NCBI GenBank assembly: GCA_029256645.1
Contig: JAQSXM010000274.1
Span: 1-5,200, forward strand
Source: Sporomusa sp.
GTDB taxonomy: Bacteria; Bacillota_C; Negativicutes; Sporomusales; Sporomusaceae
Reading direction: 5' to 3'
Length of the DNA: 5,200 bases
A model generated the notes under the pieces. It saw nothing but the letters and a program-made list of their open reading frames with translations, was not told the DNA's origin and made no database searches. Shown in pieces: positions 1 to 3,600 of the stretch. The translations under genes and the position numbers were made by a program. Within the stretch, counting starts at the first letter, position 1. The number at the start of each line of letters is the position of its first letter.

Positions 1-1
1 C

Positions 2-1201
2 TTGGCACTTATTTTGCTTACACCGCGTTTCCTGCCTAAGATCCCCGGTTCGCTTGTCGGACTACTAACCTCGACGGCACTGGCAACGCTCGTGTATCCG
101 GGGCAAGTGGCTACTATCTCTACGACTTTCGGTGGTATACCGGGCAGTTTGCCGCAGTTTTCGTTTCCGGCGATTACTATTGATAAAATCGAACAACTAG
201 CCCGTCCCGCCTTTACTATTGCCATGCTTGGAGCGATTGAATCGCTGCTTTCGGCCGTTGTGGCCGACGGTATGACTGGGACGCGTCATAATAGCAACCG
301 GGAGCTGATTGGGCAGGGGATTGCCAATATCGTGACACCACTCTTTGGCGGCATTCCGGCCACCGGGGCTATTGCCCGGACTGCTACCAATATTAAGAGT
401 GGAGCAGTTACCCGCTATTCGGTTATACTGTCCGCTTTGTTCGTCCTGGCAACACTCCTCGTTCTGGCGCCTTATGCCGGGGCTATCCCCCTTGCCAGCA
501 TGGCACCGGTGCTGATGCTTGTTGCTTATAATATGAGCGAACATCATGCCTTTATTGCCATTTTAAAAACCAGGTCAAATAGTACCAGTGTTCTCGTTGT
601 CACATTTCTTCTTACTGTACTGGCTAACCTGACTGTGGCCGTTGAGGTCGGGCTGTTACTGGCTATGGTGATTTTTGTAAAACGTATGAGCGAAATTCTG
701 GTTGTAACCAAAGTCCTGCCTAATCCGGAAAACCATTTAACCAAAGTAGCGGCTCAGGATCGAATGGATACCCATGATTGCCCGCAGATAAGCATTTTTA
801 GTATTGAAGGGCCTCTGTTCTTTGGGGCCGCTCAGATGTTTTCCCAGAGTATAATGGATACGATTCAGTATAGTCCTAAGATTGTCGTCCTCCGTCTTAG
901 CAAGGTGCCCTTTATGGACCTGACCGGCGAAGACCACTTGCGTACCATTGTGAATAGTCTGCAAAAGCGCGGGATGATGGTATTGATTTCCGGCCTTAAC
1001 GAACAACCGGAAAAAATCTTGAACATGACAGGCTTAGCAGAGACAATTGGGAAGAATAGATTTTTTGAGCATACCGAGCATGCTATTACTTATGCGTTGG
1101 CGCATGTCAATAAAGATAGCTGCCTGCGGTGCCGTGAGCGGATTTTCGAAGGCTGTGTTTCTAAAAGCGAGGTTGTGACTGCTGATGATGTTCCGGCATA
1201 G
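2..1201 (+). CDS. SulP family inorganic anion transporter with C-terminal STAS domain (5' partial)
   Basis: This is the C-terminal part of an inner-membrane SulP/SLC26 anion transporter. Family substrates include sulfate and bicarbonate; the substrate here cannot be told. The frame is open from the window edge and its first codon (TTG) is an internal Leu, so the N-terminal membrane helices are missing. Hydrophobic helices fill residues 1 to about 240. Two SulP signatures are visible: an ES...NREL(I)GQG(I)AN stretch at about residues 80-109 and GIPATG...RTATN at 117-130. A cytoplasmic STAS domain covers about 262-370; at the position of the usual D-S/A-T/S-G motif it reads D306-L-T-G309. The protein ends in a tail with C374, C377 and C385 (CLRC...EGC), which is not part of the usual SulP/STAS core. 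The next gene begins 50 bp downstream with no terminator between, so the two are probably co-transcribed. The family call is secure; the substrate is unknown. Confidence 0.93.
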   Translation: MALILLTPRFLPKIPGSLVGLLTSTALATLVYPGQVATISTTFGGIPGSLPQFSFPAITIDKIEQLARPAFTIAMLGAIESLLSAVVADGMTGTRHNSNRELIGQGIANIVTPLFGGIPATGAIARTATNIKSGAVTRYSVILSALFVLATLLVLAPYAGAIPLASMAPVLMLVAYNMSEHHAFIAILKTRSNSTSVLVVTFLLTVLANLTVAVEVGLLLAMVIFVKRMSEILVVTKVLPNPENHLTKVAAQDRMDTHDCPQISIFSIEGPLFFGAAQMFSQSIMDTIQYSPKIVVLRLSKVPFMDLTGEDHLRTIVNSLQKRGMMVLISGLNEQPEKILNMTGLAETIGKNRFFEHTEHAITYALAHVNKDSCLRCRERIFEGCVSKSEVVTADDVPA

Positions 1202-1209
1202 AGGATTCA

Positions 1210-1240
1210 CCTTTTCTGCCCGCGAAATAATAAGAAAAGG
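1210..1240 (+). promoter_or_regulatory. Inverted repeat overlapping the ribosome binding site of the 70-aa gene
   Basis: CCTTTTCT (1210-1217) is perfectly complementary to AGAAAAGG (1233-1240), with a 15-nt loop between. The 3' arm includes the first four bases (AAGG) of the AAGGAGG Shine-Dalgarno at 1237-1243. In mRNA this could partly hide the site, but the stem is mostly A-U and weak. The pairing is seen directly; regulation is inferred. Confidence 0.3.
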
Positions 1241-1251
1241 AGGCCGGAAGT

Positions 1252-1464
1252 ATGTGTGGAATGAATTGGTACCGGGAACAGATGGAAATAGTAGATGAGG
1301 ATGTCAAGCGGCTAAGTCAATTGCTCAATATGATGGAAGAGCGGTACCGGCTGTCGCAACTGGCGCCGTGTGATTTAGAGAGAATTAATCCGATGATTAT
1401 TAGTGTATATCACGACATTTCCTTCCGGATCGGTTTGCTAATGAAAAAATCCCCGCAGGATTAA
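1252..1464 (+). CDS. Small protein of unknown function (70 aa) downstream of the SulP transporter
   Basis: I do not recognise a family. The ATG at 1252 follows a perfect AAGGAGG (1237-1243) with 8 nt spacing; an in-frame ATG at 1261 is too far from it to be preferred. The product is cytosolic, with no signal peptide or membrane segment. It reads as two helices: an acidic, amphipathic, possibly coiled-coil helix at about residues 5-36 and a second at about 45-64, separated by a Pro/Cys turn (A-P-C-D, around residue 39). Length and helix pairing faintly recall small Spo0E-type regulators, but the Spo0E S-x3-D signature is absent, so I do not assign that. It lies 50 bp after the transporter, and a terminator overlaps its last codons, so it is probably the last gene of that transcript. 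A role linked to the transporter would be inference only. Confidence 0.75.
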   Translation: MCGMNWYREQMEIVDEDVKRLSQLLNMMEERYRLSQLAPCDLERINPMIISVYHDISFRIGLLMKKSPQD

Positions 1465-1482
1465 TACCTGCAGGGATTTTTT
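1444..1482. terminator. Bidirectional rho-independent terminator between convergent genes
   Basis: The arms AAAAAATCCCCGCAGG (1444-1459) and CCTGCAGGGATTTTTT (1467-1482) pair over 16 positions with one A-C mismatch and a 7-nt loop. A U-run follows the stem on both strands. The plus-strand 5' arm starts inside the final codons of the 70-aa gene, so its stop codon (1462-1464) sits in the loop. On the minus strand the hairpin begins 8 nt after the stop of the 78-aa gene. Confidence 0.9.
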
Positions 1483-1489
1483 ACTATTG

Positions 1490-1726
1490 CTATCTAAGGG
1501 AATCATCTAATCCTTCTTCCATTGCATCCCGGTAAGACGCTTCATTAGCAGTCGATTTGGAGATAATTGAGGAATTGATTTCGGCTCGGGACAGGCTGTT
1601 GTCACCGCCATTGTCGCTAAACTTATCTGTTTCGTTTTCAGGTGCATCATCAACATAGCCGGTAGTGGCCAGGATCAATTCGGCATCTGTCACACTGGAA
1701 AACATTCCTGGAATAAGTTTTTTCAT
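1490..1726 (-). CDS. Small acidic protein of unknown function (78 aa)
   Basis: I do not recognise a family. The ATG at 1726 lies 6 nt after the GGAGG of a strong AAGGAGGG site. A short basic start (MKKLIPGMF) is followed by S-S-V-T-D-A-E-L-I-L-A-T-T-G, and then a strongly acidic, Asp/Asn/Ser-rich, probably disordered remainder ending EEGLDDSLR. The N-terminus is not hydrophobic enough for a clear signal peptide, there is no membrane helix, and there are no cysteines. The gene has its own candidate promoter (1753-1782) and ends at the shared bidirectional terminator, so it appears monocistronic. The clean translation signals and an open frame matched to both promoter and terminator support a real gene. 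The function is unknown. Confidence 0.75.
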   Translation of the reverse strand: MKKLIPGMFSSVTDAELILATTGYVDDAPENETDKFSDNGGDNSLSRAEINSSIISKSTANEASYRDAMEEGLDDSLR

Positions 1727-1752
1727 CCAATCCCTCCTTGGTTTTAAGGTTA

Positions 1753-1782
1753 TCTATAGTTTCTCCAAACTTTTGATTTCAA
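1753..1782 (-). promoter_or_regulatory. Candidate sigma-A type promoter for the 78-aa gene
   Basis: On the minus strand, TTGAAA (1782-1777) and TATAGA (1758-1753) are separated by 18 bp and lie just upstream of the Shine-Dalgarno. The -35 matches TTGACA at 5 of 6 positions and the -10 matches TATAAT at 4 of 6. Other sigma factors cannot be excluded. Confidence 0.4.
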
Positions 1783-1840
1783 TGAAAAATCCTTGCAGCA
1801 ACCCTGTATAAAAAATTGTTGTTAAAGGTAGTTTTTAGAA

Positions 1841-1876
1841 ATAATAATAGAGCGACATTAGCCGCTCTATTATTAT
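1841..1876 (-). terminator. Hairpin terminator after the 47-aa gene
   Basis: ATAATAATAGAGCG (1841-1854) and CGCTCTATTATTAT (1863-1876) are perfect 14-bp complements around an 8-nt loop, starting 8 nt past the stop codon of the 47-aa minus-strand gene. On that strand the 3' side reads TATTATTATTTCT, so the U-rich tail partly lies in the stem. The tail is weaker than in the other terminators here, but the position fits. Confidence 0.7.
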
Positions 1877-1884
1877 AAAGGGGG

Positions 1885-2028
1885 TTATTGGGGAGATTTG
1901 GTGTTGGTAAGAGACTCTTGTTTTTGAAGGACAGCGTTAGCAGCCGGAGCTTGCTGAGCTGTGGTTTTGTCAGCGGCGGATTGACCTTGTTTGGCGCTTG
2001 AGCCGCCTGGTAGATCTTTAAAACCCAT
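1885..2028 (-). CDS. Very small Gln/Ala/Lys-rich protein of unknown function (47 aa)
   Basis: The ATG at 2028 is preceded by GGAGGTGA (minus strand, 2041-2034) with 5 nt spacing, and the frame ends in TAA at 1885-1887. The product begins MGFKDLPGGSSAKQ and continues with a hydrophilic Q/A/K/T-rich stretch ending TNTKSPQ. It has no cysteine, membrane helix or signal peptide and is probably disordered or helical. A longer frame starting at GTG 2033 overlaps this gene, but that start is only about one base from the GGAGGTGA and its frame runs through the terminator hairpin, so the 47-aa frame is preferred. A terminator follows at 1841-1876. Compositionally it resembles small stress- or spore-associated proteins, but no family signature is visible and I assign no function. 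Confidence 0.7.
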   Translation of the reverse strand: MGFKDLPGGSSAKQGQSAADKTTAQQAPAANAVLQKQESLTNTKSPQ

Positions 2029-2067
2029 TCCACTCACCTCCAAATTTATTATTCCCTTTTTTGGATA

Positions 2068-2095
2068 AATATACCACTAAAATATAATATTTTAA
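2068..2095 (-). promoter_or_regulatory. Weak candidate promoter for the 47-aa gene
   Basis: On the minus strand, TTAAAA (2095-2090) and TATATT (2073-2068) are 16 bp apart, upstream of the 47-aa gene and downstream of the neighbouring terminator. The region is so A/T-rich that such matches are expected by chance. An inverted repeat, TAAAATAT (2078-2085) and ATATTTTA (2087-2094), overlaps it and may equally be chance. Confidence 0.25.
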
Positions 2096-2107
2096 TAAAA
2101 AATAAAA

Positions 2108-2130
2108 CAGGGTGGAATCAATCCACCCTG
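2108..2130 (-). terminator. Rho-independent terminator after the 39-aa Cys protein gene
   Basis: CAGGGTGGA (2108-2116) and TCCACCCTG (2122-2130) form a perfect 9-bp GC-rich stem with a 5-nt loop. On the minus strand it is followed at once by TTTTATTTTTTATT. It starts 7 nt after the stop codon of the minus-strand gene at 2138. Confidence 0.92.
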
Positions 2131-2137
2131 TACTATA

Positions 2138-2257
2138 TTATTTGCAATTTTTTTCATCTTTTTTGTTTTCTTTGGCGTTTGGGCAAATTTCCTTACCGAA
2201 CTCTACATTTTTGCTGCTCTTGCAATCTTTGTTGCATTGTTCTTGTTTTTTAGACAT
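2138..2257 (-). CDS. Very small Lys-rich four-cysteine protein (39 aa), function unknown
   Basis: The frame starts at ATG 2257, after AGGAGGAGGTGATACT (a near-complete match to the 16S anti-Shine-Dalgarno), and stops at TAA 2138-2140. The product begins MSKKQEQCNKDC and has cysteines at residues 8, 12, 25 and 38, with about ten lysines and no hydrophobic stretch. It is therefore a soluble, basic peptide. Four cysteines in 39 residues suggest metal binding or disulfides, but the spacing (C-x3-C, x12, x12) is not a known zinc-finger pattern that I can name. It lies 41 bp after the 48-aa gene with no terminator between, so the two are probably co-transcribed, and a strong terminator follows. The 13 bases just before its start recur exactly before the 51-aa Cys gene at 3334. 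Confidence 0.72.
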   Translation of the reverse strand: MSKKQEQCNKDCKSSKNVEFGKEICPNAKENKKDEKNCK

Positions 2258-2298
2258 AGTATCACCTCCTCCTTAAAATGAATGTAGGGAGGGGTTAA

Positions 2299-2445
2299 CT
2301 AGTCTTCAGTCATTTCGTGAATCATGAATTTGGCAGCCTGGTAAATAACTGCGCCGACAGCCACAGCTTTAAGCACCGAGGTTACATCCATATCCATGTC
2401 CATATCCATGCCCAACATCGACTTGCGTTTCTTTTTGTGAAACAT
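2299..2445 (-). CDS. Small predicted membrane-associated protein with a (Met-Asp)4 repeat (48 aa)
   Basis: The start chosen is ATG 2445, which follows GAGGAGGTGG with about 5 nt spacing. An upstream in-frame start at 2493 has no comparable site and would put that Shine-Dalgarno inside the gene. The product has a very basic N-terminus (MFHKKKRKSMLG), four Met-Asp dipeptides (residues 13-20), a hydrophobic helix at about residues 24-42 (VLKAVAVGAVIYQAAKF) and an acidic end (EMTED). The order basic segment, short linker, single helix suggests an inner-membrane peptide with a cytoplasmic N-terminus, but the helix contains Lys and Gln and could instead be amphipathic and peripheral. The gene is first in a likely two-gene operon with the 39-aa Cys protein. 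The family is not recognised. Confidence 0.72.
   Translation of the reverse strand: MFHKKKRKSMLGMDMDMDMDVTSVLKAVAVGAVIYQAAKFMIHEMTED
2386..2409 (-). repeat. Four tandem 6-bp repeats encoding (Met-Asp)4
   Basis: On the plus strand the units ATCCAT, ATCCAT, GTCCAT and ATCCAT follow one another without gaps; one base differs, a synonymous GAC/GAT change. The array lies in frame inside the 48-aa gene, so unit gain or loss would lengthen or shorten the protein by two residues without a frameshift. Confidence 0.85.
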
Positions 2446-2585
2446 ATTTACCACCTCCTCATTCGATAGTGTAACCAAGGTATAAAAGAGCAACTCGAAG
2501 TAAGAAATGGATGAAAAACCAGTAAAAGAAATTGGTATTTAGGAATATGGAAGAATAATACGATAATATATATGCCGGGAATTAT

Positions 2586-2608
2586 CTTAAGCCAAGGAGG
2601 CGGTTAAG
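2586..2608 (+). promoter_or_regulatory. Hairpin presenting the Shine-Dalgarno in its loop, 63-aa gene
   Basis: CTTAA (2586-2590) plus CC (2592-2593) pairs with GGTTAAG (2602-2608), with G2591 bulged. The 8-nt loop 2594-2601 is AAGGAGGC, so the entire Shine-Dalgarno is exposed in the loop, and the stem ends at the base before the ATG. The pairing is seen directly; any effect on translation is inferred. Confidence 0.4.
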
Positions 2609-2800
2609 ATGGTGACAAAAATAGTACCTATTCAGCGCAATAATGACCGCAACCAGCGTGAGACCATGGACGGTGACAAAAAGCGAACACAGTATGGTGC
2701 TTCTTTTAAAGAAGTATTTACCAGGGAATTGGAGAATACCCTCAAAGTTTCCGGGTTAGATGCCAGAGCGCAAAGAATTATTTTTTTTCCTAAACGGTGA
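2609..2800 (+). CDS. Small basic protein of unknown function (63 aa)
   Basis: I do not recognise a family. The ATG at 2609 follows AAGGAGG (2594-2600) with 8 nt spacing. The first ~27 residues are polar and charged (Asn, Arg, Asp, Lys), probably disordered. An amphipathic helix follows at about 31-47 (ASFKEVFTRELENTLK), then SGLDARAQRI and the end IIFFPKR. There are no cysteines, signal peptide or membrane helix. It is transcribed divergently from the 48-aa/39-aa pair; the 163 bp between them (2446-2608) must hold both promoters, but I see no convincing one. No clear terminator follows, and the next gene has its own -10 box. The function is unknown. Confidence 0.7.
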   Translation: MVTKIVPIQRNNDRNQRETMDGDKKRTQYGASFKEVFTRELENTLKVSGLDARAQRIIFFPKR

Positions 2801-2859
2801 CCTAAGATATTTTGGTTGCGATTTTTGTGAATTTATGAGTTAATTGCCTTTAATTAGGA

Positions 2860-2865
2860 TATAAT
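2860..2865 (+). promoter_or_regulatory. Consensus -10 box for the 75-aa gene
   Basis: A perfect TATAAT lies 32 bp before the GTG start, giving a predicted leader of about 25 nt. No good -35 is present at 16-18 bp spacing (GAGTTA at 2837-2842), so the promoter may be weak or depend on an activator. Confidence 0.45.
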
Positions 2866-2897
2866 AGAGCTAGAATTAATATAAATGGTGATGCTTT

Positions 2898-3125
2898 GTG
2901 AAAATTAAAACAGGATTGGAAATTGTTAGAACACACCAAGAGTATGTAGATAAAATCAATGAGCTTGATGCAGCTGTGCATCGGCTTGATGAATTTGGTT
3001 ATACCAAAATAGTACTTAAAGAAGAACTTGTCAAGTTAACGAGTGAATTACAGGCGCTGGAGAGTACCCGTTTTCAGGCGCTTGACCCGGTGATTATAAC
3101 AACCTCATTGCTTGGCGGTCGCTAA
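2898..3125 (+). CDS. Small coiled-coil protein of unknown function (75 aa), GTG start
   Basis: The start must be GTG 2898: an in-frame TGA lies at 2889-2891, and the nearby ATGs at 2885 and 2891 run straight into a stop in another frame. GGTGAT (2887-2892) serves as the Shine-Dalgarno with about 5 nt spacing. Residues ~8-60 are charged and heptad-like (I-V-x-T-H-Q-E-Y-V-D-K-I-N-E-L-D-A-A-V-H-R-L-D, then LKEELVKLTSELQALE), predicting a two-helix coiled coil broken at about G34-Y-T. The last ~15 residues are hydrophobic (DPVIITTSLLGGR). There are no cysteines. The gene sits between its own -10 box and a strong terminator, so it appears monocistronic. A protein-interaction or structural role is possible; no family is recognised. 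Confidence 0.78.
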   Translation: MKIKTGLEIVRTHQEYVDKINELDAAVHRLDEFGYTKIVLKEELVKLTSELQALESTRFQALDPVIITTSLLGGR

Positions 3126-3137
3126 CACTGGGAACCG

Positions 3138-3168
3138 AAAAATCCGCGCAGAGTTTGCGCGGATTTTT
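3138..3168. terminator. Bidirectional rho-independent terminator
   Basis: AAAAATCCGCGC (3138-3149) and GCGCGGATTTTT (3157-3168) form a perfect 12-bp stem with a 7-nt loop. A U-run follows on both strands. It lies 12 nt after the stop of the 75-aa plus-strand gene and 10 nt after the stop of the 51-aa minus-strand gene, so it serves both convergent units. Confidence 0.92.
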
Positions 3169-3178
3169 TGTTCGTTTT

Positions 3179-3334
3179 TTAAAGCTCATCAGCACAGACT
3201 GTTTCGGTACCCTCTACACATTTGAATTCACTGCAGTCTTCGCCGCTGCCGATGTAGTCAAAGTACTCATTGTTACCTTTTAAATTCTTGCCATTCCAAA
3301 AGCTATAAATGGCGCAATCTTCTTTGCTGGACAA
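3179..3334 (-). CDS. Very small acidic four-cysteine protein (51 aa), TTG start, function unknown
   Basis: The frame begins at TTG 3334 behind AGGAGGTGATACT, a near-perfect Shine-Dalgarno, and ends with TAA at 3179-3181, 10 nt before the bidirectional terminator. The product begins MSSKEDCAIYSFWNGK and has cysteines at residues 7, 34, 39 and 47. Unlike the 39-aa Cys protein it is acidic and has aromatic residues (Y10, F12, W13, Y24, F25, Y27), which suggests a small folded domain that is metal-bound or disulfide-linked. The next downstream in-frame start would lose C7 and has no Shine-Dalgarno, so the rare TTG is favoured. It lies divergent from the H-NOX chemoreceptor. No family is recognised. 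Confidence 0.68.
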   Translation of the reverse strand: MSSKEDCAIYSFWNGKNLKGNNEYFDYIGSGEDCSEFKCVEGTETVCADEL

Positions 3335-3367
3335 AGTATCACCTCCTGTTTGTATGGTGGTGTTAGT

Positions 3368-3448
3368 TTATCCCGATGGAGGCGGCAAAATCCTCGAATA
3401 CGCAGCAAACGCCCGGACGAGTAAGTGCAGATAACCCGGTTTTGCGAG
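3368..3448 (+). other. Foldable GC-richer block in the leader of the chemoreceptor gene (possible structured RNA)
   Basis: This block stands out from the A/T-rich flanks. Pairings seen are TTATC (3368-3372) with GATAA (3430-3434), CCG (3373-3375) with CGG (3414-3416), GGCG (3381-3384) with CGCC (3410-3413), and a possible pseudoknot of CTCG (3393-3396) with CGAG (3418-3421). Competing pairings include GCAAAA (3385-3390) with TTTTGC (3440-3445) and GAGG (3379-3382) with CCTC (3392-3395). GGCAAAATCC, ACGCAGCAAACGCC and CCCGGTT occur in the same order as motifs of the cyclic-di-GMP-I (GEMM) riboswitch, but its GAAA-capped inner stem is missing. It lies about 150 nt upstream of the receptor start; the strand is assumed. 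The riboswitch identity is not established. Confidence 0.25.
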
Positions 3449-3476
3449 ACAATGAACACGAGTTGAAAACATATAA

Positions 3477-3498
3477 ACCTTATAAAATACCTTATAAA
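3477..3498 (+). repeat. 10-bp direct repeat in the chemoreceptor upstream region
   Basis: ACCTTATAAA occurs at 3477-3486 and again at 3489-3498, a 12-bp period. It could be a paired regulator site, or simple A/T-rich sequence duplication. A palindrome, ATTCTAGAAT, lies further down at 3545-3554. No convincing sigma-A or sigma-28 promoter could be placed between 3450 and 3600. Confidence 0.5.
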
Positions 3499-3600
3499 TA
3501 ATAGAGGGATTTTAAGCTAGATCAAGAATTATAAAGTAGTTAATATTCTAGAATGCTTCTCGTCAGCAAAGAGTAATCTTTAAGATACGGAGTGGTGATT

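Noticed and set aside
197..1006. Three minus-strand open frames (116, 66 and 89 codons) opposite the transporter
   Set aside because: They are antisense to a well-supported SulP coding frame, lack family features, and have a composition expected from a shadow frame.
1252..1464. Spo0E-like phosphatase identity for the 70-aa protein
   Set aside because: Size and helix pairing are similar, but the S-x3-D signature of Spo0E-like proteins is not present.
1779..2033. 84-codon minus-strand frame starting at GTG 2033
   Set aside because: It overlaps the 47-aa frame out of phase, its start sits almost on top of the Shine-Dalgarno, and it reads through the 14-bp terminator hairpin. The ATG at 2028 is much better placed.
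2446..2493. Longer start (ATG/TTG region near 2493) for the 48-aa gene
   Set aside because: The extra 16 residues would contain the strong GAGGAGGTGG site that precisely serves ATG 2445, and no Shine-Dalgarno precedes 2493.
2500..2540. Plus-strand 11-codon frame (MDEKPVKEIGI) before the 63-aa gene
   Set aside because: It has no Shine-Dalgarno and is too short to support as a leader peptide.
3361..3400. SAM-I riboswitch, suggested by CCCGATGGAGGCGGCAA
   Set aside because: The similarity is limited to a few bases of one junction; the other conserved SAM-I segments and helices are absent.
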